64,000 bases of DNA. Origin: Synergistaceae bacterium (GTDB lineage: Bacteria > Synergistota > Synergistia > Synergistales > Aminobacteriaceae). The translations under genes were made by a program, and so were the position numbers. Position 1 is the stretch's first letter; every line of letters begins with the position of its first letter. Shown one piece after another: positions 1 through 7,491 of this stretch. The notes under the pieces are model-generated. The model had not been told where the DNA came from. It ran no database searches and saw only the letters and a program-made list of their open reading frames with translations. The stretch spans positions 1 to 64,000 of the forward strand of contig JAFSSM010000032.1 of the NCBI GenBank assembly GCA_017451025.1, in the 5' to 3' direction.

Positions 1-1
1 A

Positions 2-265
2 GAGTACACTACGGAGGATAACCAGGAAGTGAACGTAGCGGCGTACATGGAAGCAGGAGTCGAGTATGCACCTGTAATCACGACCTCTGAGGTTGGGACG
101 GAAGAGCCTGGCACAGACCAGCCCGGCACGGACCAGCCCGGCAATAACAACGAGCCTGGCGGCGAAGACGGCGAGGACTGGAACGCGAGCGGCGGCGGAT
201 GCGACGCAGGATTTGGAGCGTTGGCGCTGGCGGCCCTTGCGGCAATGATAGCGAAAAAGCGTTAG
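2..265 (+). CDS. C-terminal end of a Synergist-CTERM surface protein (partial)
   Basis: The frame is open from the left edge to the stop at 263-265, so the GTG at 29 is not taken as the start; the gene begins upstream. The visible part has a short acidic segment, then a low-complexity linker rich in Pro, Gly, Asp and Glu with a repeated PGTDQ unit, then a Gly-Gly-Gly-Cys motif, a hydrophobic stretch of about 17 residues and a Lys-Lys-Arg end. This matches the Synergist-CTERM protein-sorting tail: spacer, GGC box, transmembrane helix, basic end. The mature protein is probably anchored at the cell surface after processing. Nothing can be said about the missing N-terminal domains. A hairpin terminator follows. 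Confidence 0.85.
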   Translation, partial: EYTTEDNQEVNVAAYMEAGVEYAPVITTSEVGTEEPGTDQPGTDQPGNNNEPGGEDGEDWNASGGGCDAGFGALALAALAAMIAKKR

Positions 266-293
266 GACAAAGCACAACATCCTATAGTAAAAA

Positions 294-321
294 CCCCCTC
301 GAACCTTGAGGGGGCTTTTTT
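294..321 (+). terminator. Rho-independent terminator after the Synergist-CTERM gene
   Basis: Perfect 7-bp stem CCCCCTC / GAGGGGG with a 7-nt loop, followed by C and six T. It ends the rightward transcript just before the convergent nifU gene. Confidence 0.9.
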
Positions 322-358
322 GTGTTTGTGTGCTTATTGATTGCTGGCGGGCTGTTCC

Positions 359-775
359 CTATTCTTCGTGGTGCTCCATAGGGATAATTTCCATCCCGTG
401 CTTGCCGCGATAGTCATTCAGTGCCTCGTGGATTGCCTCTTCCGCCAGAACTGAACAGTGCATCTTTATCGGCGGAAGTCCGTCCAGAGCCTCAGCTACT
501 GCGCTGTTCGTCAAGTTCCACGCATCTTCAATTGTGCGGCCCTTGATCATCTCTGTGGCCATGCTCGACGACGCAATTGCGCTCGCACAGCCGAACGTCT
601 TGAACTTCACATCATCGATAATCTTCGTGTCGGGATTGACCTTGAGATAAATCTTCATGATGTCCCCGCACTTGGGGTTTCCTGCTTCGCCGACTCCGTC
701 AGCATTCTTGATCTCGCCTACGTTGCGCGGGTTGATGAAGTGATCCATAACTTTCTGGCTGTAATCTAACGCCAT
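359..775 (-). CDS. nifU: Fe-S cluster assembly scaffold protein NifU/IscU
   Basis: A 138-residue stand-alone scaffold domain of the NifU-N/IscU family, which builds a nascent Fe-S cluster from sulfur delivered by the cysteine desulfurase and passes it to apoproteins in the cytoplasm. The three ligand cysteines are visible: C36 in NPKCGD with the conserved D38, C63 in FGCAS, and C107 in HCSVLAEEA. The length is that of the single-domain scaffold, without the ferredoxin-like or C-terminal Nfu domains of full NifU. It is the last gene of the iscR-nifS-nifU operon. About 85 nt containing a G-rich repeat separate it from nifS. The upstream sequence AAGGAAGG is a usable ribosome binding site. Confidence 0.95.
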   Translation of the reverse strand: MALDYSQKVMDHFINPRNVGEIKNADGVGEAGNPKCGDIMKIYLKVNPDTKIIDDVKFKTFGCASAIASSSMATEMIKGRTIEDAWNLTNSAVAEALDGLPPIKMHCSVLAEEAIHEALNDYRGKHGMEIIPMEHHEE

Positions 776-824
776 GATATATACCTTCCTTTCTCGTGAT
801 GTACTGGGGGTGTGTGTACTATCT

Positions 825-870
825 CCCTACCCCTACCCCCTACCCCCTAATCCCTAATCCCTAACCCCCT
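825..870 (-). repeat. Telomere-like G-rich repeat between nifS and nifU
   Basis: On the minus (sense) strand, seven runs of 3 to 5 G (5,3,3,5,5,4,3) are separated by TA, TTA or ATTA, giving GGGATTA / GGGGGTA units. It starts inside the last codons of nifS, includes its stop codon and ends about 50 nt before the nifU start. Four or more G-runs with short loops can form a G-quadruplex in DNA or in the mRNA. A short CCCCC stretch lies downstream on the same strand near 806-810 and could pair with a G-run instead. Confidence 0.75.
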
Positions 871-2039
871 ATATACTCTTCCCATAATGGCGACATTGCC
901 CTTCTTCTCGCTACTATCTCAGGCAGAACTTCAAGCACATAGTCTATCTGCTCGTCGGTCGTCAATCTCCCGAGCGTGAAGCGCAACGATCCGTGAGCCA
1001 TCTCGTGCTTCAGACCAAGTGCTAACAGTACGTGCGACGGGTCAAGGCTCTCCGAACTGCACGCACTACCTGTTGATGCGCTTATTCCCTTTGCGTCAAG
1101 GTCTAGCAGCAGAGTTTCTCCTTCAACTCCGATAAAGCTGAAGTTCACGTTGTTCGGAAGCCTTAGGTCTCCTGTGGCACCGTTGAGCTTTGCGTGCGGA
1201 ATGCGCTCGAGTATTCCCGCAATCAGCCTGTCCCTGCGCGCTGAGTTAATAGCTTTGTCCTCATCGAGCCTGCCCTTGAGAATCTCCATCGCCTCGCCGA
1301 AGCCCACTATTCCCGCAATGTTCTCCGTGCTTGCCCTGTGCTTGCGTTCCTGAGCTCCGCCGTGAACAAAATTCTCCGGGTTAATCCCCTTCCGAAGATA
1401 TAACGCTCCGACTCCTTTAGGGCCGTACATTTTGTGCGCACTCATTGAGAGCATATCGATGTTCATTGCCTTCACGTCAATATTGAGGTGTGCGGCCGCC
1501 TGCACTGCATCCGTGTGGAAGGGTATTCCCTTTTCCCTGCACAGTGCACCGATCTCCGCGACCGGCTCAATCGTTCCGACCTCGTTATTCGCGAACATCA
1601 CGGACACCAGTGCTGTCTTATCGGTTATCGCATTCCTCACGTCTTCAACGCTGACTCTGCCTTCGCTGTCCACTGGAAGATAGGTTACTTCGACTCCCCT
1701 GTACTTGTGCAGATATTCCGCTGTGTGAAGTATCGCGTGGTGCTCTATCTGTGTCGTAATCAGGTGGTTCTTGCCCTTGAGGAGTGCTTTGTCCATCGTT
1801 CCCTTCAGTGCCCAGTTGTCGGCCTCCGTGCCTGACCCTGTAAAGAATATCTCGGATGAATCCGCGTTCAGTGCACTTGCGACTTGGCCGCGTGCCTTCT
1901 CAATTGCGGCTCTGCTCTTGCGCGAAAATGAGTACACGCTCGACGGATTCCCGAACATTTCCCCGAAATACGGCATCATTGCCTGCAGAACTTCGGGGCT
2001 TGTCGGAGTTGTTGCTGTGTGGTCAAGATATACGAACAT
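861..2039 (-). CDS. nifS: Cysteine desulfurase NifS/IscS
   Basis: A 392-residue class V aminotransferase-fold enzyme that removes sulfur from L-cysteine as an enzyme persulfide, giving alanine, and supplies it to the adjacent scaffold NifU. The PLP lysine is K203 in SAHKMYGPKG, the cofactor-stacking histidine is H101 in EHHAIL, and the persulfide cysteine is C327 in STGSACSS. The mobile-loop context is that of the IscS/NifS group, not SufS. It begins 6 nt after the end of the regulator gene iscR, so the two are co-transcribed. The G-rich repeat overlaps its stop codon. Confidence 0.96.
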   Translation of the reverse strand: MFVYLDHTATTPTSPEVLQAMMPYFGEMFGNPSSVYSFSRKSRAAIEKARGQVASALNADSSEIFFTGSGTEADNWALKGTMDKALLKGKNHLITTQIEHHAILHTAEYLHKYRGVEVTYLPVDSEGRVSVEDVRNAITDKTALVSVMFANNEVGTIEPVAEIGALCREKGIPFHTDAVQAAAHLNIDVKAMNIDMLSMSAHKMYGPKGVGALYLRKGINPENFVHGGAQERKHRASTENIAGIVGFGEAMEILKGRLDEDKAINSARRDRLIAGILERIPHAKLNGATGDLRLPNNVNFSFIGVEGETLLLDLDAKGISASTGSACSSESLDPSHVLLALGLKHEMAHGSLRFTLGRLTTDEQIDYVLEVLPEIVARRRAMSPLWEEYIGG

Positions 2040-2045
2040 TTATGC

Positions 2046-2528
2046 TTATTCCTCCCTTAATGCTCTTGCCCGGTCTCTGGCCTCTTTGCGTTCTGGGTCA
2101 GAGTTTATTTTTTCCAGAAGGGTAATCTTTTCGTCAACTATATCTTCCAGTGTAGTGCTCTCCAGAATTTCGTCAACTGAGCCTTTCACCTTGCGCCAAA
2201 GATTGAACGTCGGGCAGGTAACAGCGTTCTCACAGCCTTTATCCGTCTGGCATGAACCGAAGATGAACGGCTCGCCGAGTGCCTGCAGAATGTCAGCAAT
2301 CGTAATTTCGTCTGCTCCCCTTGCGAGAATATACCCTCCCTGTGCTCCTCTGATGCTCTCGAGCAATCCGCCTCTGCGCAATTTCCCGAATAGCTGCTCG
2401 AGATAATTCACCGGAATATTTTGGCGTAATGCTATATCGCTTACCGGCACCGGCACAGAATTATGCGAGTGTGTGCACAAATCGGACATAGCCCGCAGAC
2501 CATAGCGTGCTGTTGATGAGAGCTTCAC
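2046..2528 (-). CDS. iscR: Rrf2-family Fe-S-sensing regulator IscR
   Basis: A 160-residue winged-helix repressor of the Rrf2 family. The start is taken as the GTG at 2528 (VKLSSTARYGLRAM), which matches family N-termini and has GGGAG upstream; a longer open frame to 2654 would run through the promoter. Three cysteines spaced C-x5-C-x5-C (CQTDKGC, ENAVTC) match the [2Fe-2S] ligands of IscR, so the protein should sense cellular Fe-S status and control its own operon iscR-nifS-nifU. It is divergent from the beta-helix surface protein gene. An acidic, charged C-terminal helix follows the cluster motif. Confidence 0.93.
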   Translation of the reverse strand: MKLSSTARYGLRAMSDLCTHSHNSVPVPVSDIALRQNIPVNYLEQLFGKLRRGGLLESIRGAQGGYILARGADEITIADILQALGEPFIFGSCQTDKGCENAVTCPTFNLWRKVKGSVDEILESTTLEDIVDEKITLLEKINSDPERKEARDRARALREE

Positions 2529-2562
2529 GAACAAATTCTCCCTTCTTGTGTGGATGGCGCAA

Positions 2563-2591
2563 AGAATAGTATATGCAACTTTTTTTGTCAA
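2563..2591 (-). promoter_or_regulatory. Sigma-70 promoter of the isc operon
   Basis: A -35 box TTGACA (2586-2591) and a -10 box TATTCT (2563-2568) are separated by exactly 17 bp on the minus strand. Transcription would start near 2556, about 28 nt before the iscR GTG. This also supports the shorter iscR start. Confidence 0.85.
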
Positions 2592-2617
2592 GATTAATGC
2601 GATTATGTTTATGTGAT

Positions 2618-2645
2618 TTGAATGGTCCTGATTGTTTGATATAAT
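2618..2645 (+). promoter_or_regulatory. Promoter of the beta-helix surface protein gene
   Basis: Extended -10 TGATATAAT (hexamer 2640-2645) with a -35-like TTGAAT at 2618-2623 and a 16-bp spacer. AGGAGG at 2665-2670 is the ribosome binding site for the ATG at 2681. The promoter is divergent from, and only about 30 bp from, the isc promoter. Confidence 0.7.
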
Positions 2646-2680
2646 CCTGGACAAATTCTTTTACAGGAGGTTATTTTGTC

Positions 2681-4621
2681 ATGAACACTAAGCGTTTTTT
2701 GGCGGCATTTGTTGTTTTCTGCGCGGTTTGCCTTGTCGGTTCTACGTGTTTTGCGCAAGGGGGGGGGGGGCATAAAATATTACGTTAAGACCCCTCAAAA
2801 CGGAGGCAGCGACTCTAACGACGGGTTGAGCTGGAACACTGCATTTGCAACATTCGGCCGCGCAATAGAAGCTGCATCATCAGGAGATGAGATTAACGCG
2901 GCGGCAGGCACTTACTACGAAAACCTTACCATTCCGAAGAAACTATCACTTTATGGCGGCTATCCTGCTTCTGGCGGGGACGAAAGAAACTTCACGAACA
3001 ATCCCACAAAAATTGACGGCAATGAAACTGACAGCGTTATAACTATTGAGGCACAGGCGGCAATAGATGCTTTCATCATCGCTAACGGCAGAGCTGAATG
3101 CAAAGATGAAGGCGATGGCGGCGGCGGAATTTCTGTCAAGGATACAGACAGCGTCACAATAACCAACTGCACAATAATCAACAATTCATCAATTGGAGCA
3201 GCTAATTTCAGCAATGGCGGAGGGCTGTATATCTATAATTGCAACGATGCTTCAATCATCGGGTGTACATTTTCGGGCAATTCTGCAGAGGGTTATGGAG
3301 GAGGAGTGTACCTTATTTCCTGCGATAAATTTTATGTAAGCGGCTGCACTTTTTCGGAAAATTCTGCCAGCGCGGACGGAGGAGCTATTCGCGGACGCAG
3401 ATTAACCGTCATTACACTCAAAGATAGTTCATTCTCGGGAAATGCAGCACATGAAGGCGGAGGAATTTGTTCTGAAGGAAATATTGCGCTTGCTAACTGC
3501 ACATTCTCTCAAAATTTGTCCCAAAATGACGGCGGAGCTGTTTATGCTTCAGGAAATCTTGAGGCTGTTGATTGCAGATTTTCCAAAAATACCTCAAATT
3601 TTGGTGCTGGAGCTGTTAAGGTTTTAGGGAATAATTTTACGGCGACTAACTGCACATTCTCCGAGAATACAGCAAAATTTGCAGGCGGAGCTATTGATGA
3701 CTATAGAGAAACCGTAAGCATAGTTACAAATTGTGCGTTCACGAAAAATTCTGCAGATGACAGCGGCGGAGCTATCAGTGCTTCGGGAAATTTCGCGGTT
3801 AATGAATGCACATTCTCTAAAAATTTTTCCAAAGAGGGCGGCGGTGCTGTAAGTAATCATGGCACAATTGCAATCACAAACTGCACATTCACGGAAAACT
3901 CTACGAATGATGACGGCGGAGCAATTTCTGACTACAATAACATTACGGTCAATAACTGCACATTTGCAGAAAATTCCGCAAAGAATCATGGTAAAGAAAT
4001 TCGTTTCACAATATTCACGAAGTATGCTGAACTAAACAACTCAATCATCTGGAACAATCAGGGCAAGTATATAGATGTGGATATAGTTTTTGACGTAGAG
4101 GATGAGAAGCGGCAGTTAATCATCAACAATTGTGCATTGAAGCGTGATGCGTTTGAAGATTTTGAGGCAGATAGCAATTTCCAGAACAATAATCCTGTTT
4201 ACATCGAAAATTTTGCGTCAAGACATCAAGTTTCTAACGTTACTGTTAGCAGTGTGACCACAAAGTTTTTTTGCTCAATGCGAGCGATACAGCCTTAATT
4301 AATGGAGGCACAAGCAAAAATGTTCCAGAAAAGGACCAGCTTGGAAAATCACGTAACACACAGAAGCCAAGTATAGGAGCAGTTGAATACTCTTCAGGCT
4401 CAGGCGATAACCCGGCACCCGACAGCGGGAACACAACTCCCGGTGCTCCGAGCAATGAGGACAACAGCAACACAACCCCAGAAACTCCGAGCGATGATAA
4501 CAACGGCAACACAACCCCAGGCACTCCAGACAGCGGAAACACTGTCGGAGGAGGCGGAGGCTGTAATTCATTTTGCAGTCTGCTCAACCTTGCAATACTC
4601 TTCACATTAAAACGCAGATAA
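2681..4621 (+). CDS. Pmp-like beta-helix surface protein, interrupted at a G12 tract and a T7 run
   Basis: The true start is the ATG at 2681 (good RBS), encoding a 26-residue signal peptide ending CFAQ. Right after it a run of 12 G throws the frame off and the signal-peptide frame stops within six codons. With 11 G the frame continues into a long right-handed beta-helix of repeats such as TNCTFSENSA and DDGGAI, like chlamydial Pmp proteins and other secreted parallel beta-helix proteins. A second break lies at T7 (4266-4272); one more T joins the helix to a Thr/Pro/Asn linker and a Synergist-CTERM tail (Gly-rich, Cys, hydrophobic segment, KRR). The restored product is 646 residues. As sequenced, neither the full nor the anchored form is made. 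This is either a phase-variable locus in the OFF state with an extra mutation, a pseudogene, or homopolymer assembly error. Confidence 0.8.
2759..2770 (+). repeat. Homopolymeric G12 tract at the signal peptide cleavage site
   Basis: Twelve consecutive G. As written the signal-peptide frame ends in HKILR-stop. Removal of one G (or addition of two) joins signal peptide and mature protein in frame through a Gly4 stretch. Tracts of this length are typical sites of slipped-strand mispairing. Confidence 0.9.
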
Positions 4622-4690
4622 ATTTATTCATGCCCTCTCTTTATGGATATATAATTTCAGCAAAACAATTCACAAGGAGAGGGTTCGTTT

Positions 4691-5989
4691 ATGATTTCAC
4701 GTGAGCTTTACGACAATTACACCGCTATTTTGCGTGAAGAACTCGTCCCGGCTATGGGATGTACTGAACCAATCGCAATAGCTTACGCCGCCGCAAAAGC
4801 ACGTTCAGTTCTTGGCGAGGAGGTTACGAGTCTTCGCGTGTCATGTTCCGGAAATATCATCAAGAACGTCAAGGGCGTAATCGTTCCCAATTCAGGAGGC
4901 CAGAAGGGAATAGAGGCAGCCGCAATTCTCGGTGCAGTCGGCGGCAATTCAGATAGAGAGCTTGAAGTTATAGCAGGAGCTGACGACAAAGCCAGAGCAC
5001 TCACACGCAAACTTGTGCGCGAAAAATTCTGCAATGTCTCCCTTGCTGAGGACGTGCCCAACCTCTACATTGAGGTTGCTGCTCAGGGAAAAGCCCACTC
5101 CTCAAGTGTCAGGATCGAGAACCACCACACAGAGATAACCCGGATTTCGCGCGACGGAGTCATCGTGTACGAACATGCTCCAGCAGAAGCAGAGTCCCCG
5201 TCATCCTCAGCGGACAGAAGCAAAATGAAACTCTGCACCATTCTGGAATACGCCGACAGCGTGAAGATTGAGGATGTCGAGGAAATGTTAGCCCGTCAGA
5301 TTGAGTACAATTCCCGCATATCTCAGGAAGGCATCGACAACAAATGGGGAGCGTGTGTCGGCAAGACCATTATCGAGACGTGGGGCAACGATGTACGTTC
5401 GTGTGCGTGTGCCCGTGCCGCCGCAGGAAGTGATGCCAGGATGAGCGGATGTCCTCTTCCCGTAATCATAAATTCAGGGAGCGGCAATCAGGGAATAACT
5501 GTAACGATGCCGGTAGTTGAATACGCAGAGCAGTGGAGAATTTCCAGAGAGAAGCTGTATCGATGTCTGGTTGTGAGCAACCTGGTGAGCATATACATCA
5601 AGCACTATATCGGGTCATTGTCGGCCTTTTGCGGAGCAGTGAGTGCCAGTGCCGGGGCGGGTGCGGCGATAACTTACATGGCTGGCGGAGATTATGCCAG
5701 TGTGGGACGGACAATCACGAACACTCTGGCGAACGTCGGCGGGATTGTCTGCGACGGGGCGAAGCCGAGCTGTGCGGCCAAGATAGCGTCGTCAGTACAT
5801 GCAGCGATTCTTGCGCACTACATGAGCATGAACGATGACGAATTTCGTGGCGGCGAGGGGTTCGTTGAGGACGACGTGGAGGAGACAATCAAGAATATGG
5901 GGTATATCGGCAAGATAGGCATGAAGGAGACCGACAGGGAAATTCTGAATGTGATGATAGATCGTGTTGATGTTGAGTCGTGTCTGTAG
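4691..5989 (+). CDS. cyuA: L-cysteine desulfidase (CyuA/UPF0597 family)
   Basis: A 432-residue member of the UPF0597/serine dehydratase alpha-like family that contains the Fe-S-dependent L-cysteine desulfidases, which convert cysteine to pyruvate, ammonia and sulfide. The N-terminal signature MGCTEP (C24) and the late Cys-containing motifs IVCDGAKPSC and SAFCGAV are present and fit cluster ligation. The length is normal for the family. AAGGAG lies ahead of the ATG. It stands alone between the surface protein and a weak terminator at 6000. Substrate is inferred from family; some relatives may act on other amino acids. Confidence 0.82.
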   Translation: MISRELYDNYTAILREELVPAMGCTEPIAIAYAAAKARSVLGEEVTSLRVSCSGNIIKNVKGVIVPNSGGQKGIEAAAILGAVGGNSDRELEVIAGADDKARALTRKLVREKFCNVSLAEDVPNLYIEVAAQGKAHSSSVRIENHHTEITRISRDGVIVYEHAPAEAESPSSSADRSKMKLCTILEYADSVKIEDVEEMLARQIEYNSRISQEGIDNKWGACVGKTIIETWGNDVRSCACARAAAGSDARMSGCPLPVIINSGSGNQGITVTMPVVEYAEQWRISREKLYRCLVVSNLVSIYIKHYIGSLSAFCGAVSASAGAGAAITYMAGGDYASVGRTITNTLANVGGIVCDGAKPSCAAKIASSVHAAILAHYMSMNDDEFRGGEGFVEDDVEETIKNMGYIGKIGMKETDREILNVMIDRVDVESCL

Positions 5990-5999
5990 GAAAAAACAT

Positions 6000-6027
6000 C
6001 CCCTGCCGTAATAGCGGGGGCTTTGTC
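6000..6027 (+). terminator. Probable terminator after cyuA
   Basis: CCCC(T)GC / GC(G)GGGG hairpin with a short loop followed by CTTTGTC, 10 nt after the cyuA stop. The stem is imperfect and the T-run short. Confidence 0.5.
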
Positions 6028-6189
6028 ATTATGTATCCTGCAGAGTGTCTACGGCTTGGGAATACGTCAGGCTGTGCTATAGCCTCCATTGCCGTGTTGA
6101 GACACTGGTAAACTTGAATGTCTCAGTATACTCTGCTGTCGAAGCCCTGAGTTATCCTAATGAACAAATCTTTATCTCCTCAATTGCTG

Positions 6190-6624
6190 TACGTATTAAT
6201 TCCTCTCTATCGTTCAAGCTAACCGCCTCCGCAAGTATTCTACCCTAATTTGTGGAGAAATTAGCCCGCACTTCGCGTCGAAATGCCTTCTCTCTATTGT
6301 CAGCTCATCAGCTCCGTCATCTGCTACCTCACGTATGGCGTTTATTCCTGTCATCTCGTCAAATAATAAAATTGACGGGTCTGACTTCGGGGCCTCAGAC
6401 GGAGATAAAGTTCACTTTGCTTTCAGTCCCTAATGCATCAGAAAGCAGAGTCTTTCCCGTTCCCGGCTTGCCCATTAAGAGAATGCCCCTCACCGGCGCA
6501 ATTTAGTCTCGAGGACTCTGAGGACTCTTGCGACTTCATTTCTGAGCCCGCCGATGTCCTCATAAGTTGCACTCACCTCTGGCTTCTTGAAGGCAGGGAT
6601 AATTTTTGCAAGCACGTTATTCAT
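6190..6624 (-). pseudogene. Decayed AAA+ ATPase (CDC48/FtsH-like)
   Basis: No single frame is open, but pieces in different frames read as one AAA+ domain. An ATG at 6624 starts 44 codons containing YEDIGGL, typical before the ATPase core of CDC48-type proteins. After a frameshift come the Walker A segment GKPGTGKT and NFISV, then an in-frame stop before GPEV. After another shift comes a Walker B-like ILLFDEM. The pieces are too close together for an intact domain, so internal sequence has been lost. The stretch 6028-6190 shows no convincing gene. The gene lay directly downstream of the interrupted membrane protein at 6628-7443. Confidence 0.75.
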
Positions 6625-6627
6625 ACA

Positions 6628-7443
6628 CTACATCTTCGATAAGGGATTCCGGCCAAGTACGAGGTATATCGTTGCTCCGGCCATTATCACGGAAACAAGA
6701 CACGTGAACACTCCGGCGAGCTGTGTAACGAACGGGCTGAAGATTCCATTGATGGCGAATATCGCGGGCATTCCGCAGAACGAGAAGCCTCCCATGTAGC
6801 AGAACGGCATCAGCAGAAGGATGAACACGCTGTGCCAGCCGTTGAACCAGTTGCGGAACCTGTAAGCTATTGTTACGCTTAGGAACAAGGACGCTACATT
6901 GACGAACAGCCACCAGCACGGGAAGTGTCTTATCAGGACGAGCGGCTGATTTCCGTAATAGGTGTATATTCCGCCGTAGCCCAGCAACAATTCTTCAACG
7001 ATAATATCTGCGATGCCTGAGAGTATGAGGCATATCCATAGTGTTCTGGTCTTGACCCTGCGAAGTAGTGCCGCATAAAGTGTGCAGCCTAAGATTGCAC
7101 CGAATGCCCACCATATTATTGCAACGTACTAGTCAAATTCGCGGCCCATCAGGACAAACATAATATCGCCTGGAATATGGGACTGCGACCAGTACACGCC
7201 GCCAAGATAATTATCAATGGCTTCTGGCACAACGCAGAAGGCAGCACCGAGAACCATACCGACGGGCACCCATGATTTGAACTTCCTGCTGTCGAAGATT
7301 GACACGACGAGAAAGAATAACGCTATAGCCAGCATGATTGACGTTGAGACTACGACATGTTCACGATTCTGCGAGAATATCTCGTTAGGCGGTATGAACG
7401 TCCCTAACACTTCATCAATTGTAATGCACCCTGAAATTTGCAC
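6628..7443 (-). pseudogene. Polytopic membrane protein interrupted by an in-frame TAG
   Basis: Two open segments, 7129-7443 and 6628-6990, lie in the same frame. The sequence between them is open from the TAG at 7129-7131 onward and encodes further membrane segments. One 271-codon gene is therefore cut by a single amber codon after GREFD. The protein has about six or seven hydrophobic segments, many Trp and Phe residues and the motif PGDIMFVLMGREF. The start near 7443 is a GTG without a clear ribosome binding site, so the 5' end may be missing too. The family is not recognised with confidence; the layout resembles spirocyclase AveC-like membrane proteins. It sits next to a decayed ATPase, so a nonsense mutation is likelier than readthrough. 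Confidence 0.65.
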
Positions 7444-7491
7444 TAGGGTGTAAACTTTCAGGAATACATTTTCACAGGAGGTAGTTGTCTC

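Noticed and set aside
64-160. The PGTDQ repeat of the first gene as a phase-variable repeat
   Set aside because: Units are 15 nt, a multiple of three, and only two or three are present; copy changes would alter linker length but not the frame.
825-870. The telomere-like repeat as a chromosome end or integration scar
   Set aside because: It lies inside an intact operon, overlapping the nifS stop codon, with normal genes on both sides.
1771-2406. A 211-codon plus-strand open frame across nifS and iscR
   Set aside because: It is a shadow of two clearly conserved genes on the other strand, with no RBS and no family features.
4632-4683. CCCTCTC / GAGAGGG pairing that would hide the cyuA ribosome binding site
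   Set aside because: A TATAAT-like -10 lies between the arms (about 4648-4653), so the first arm would probably not be in the transcript.
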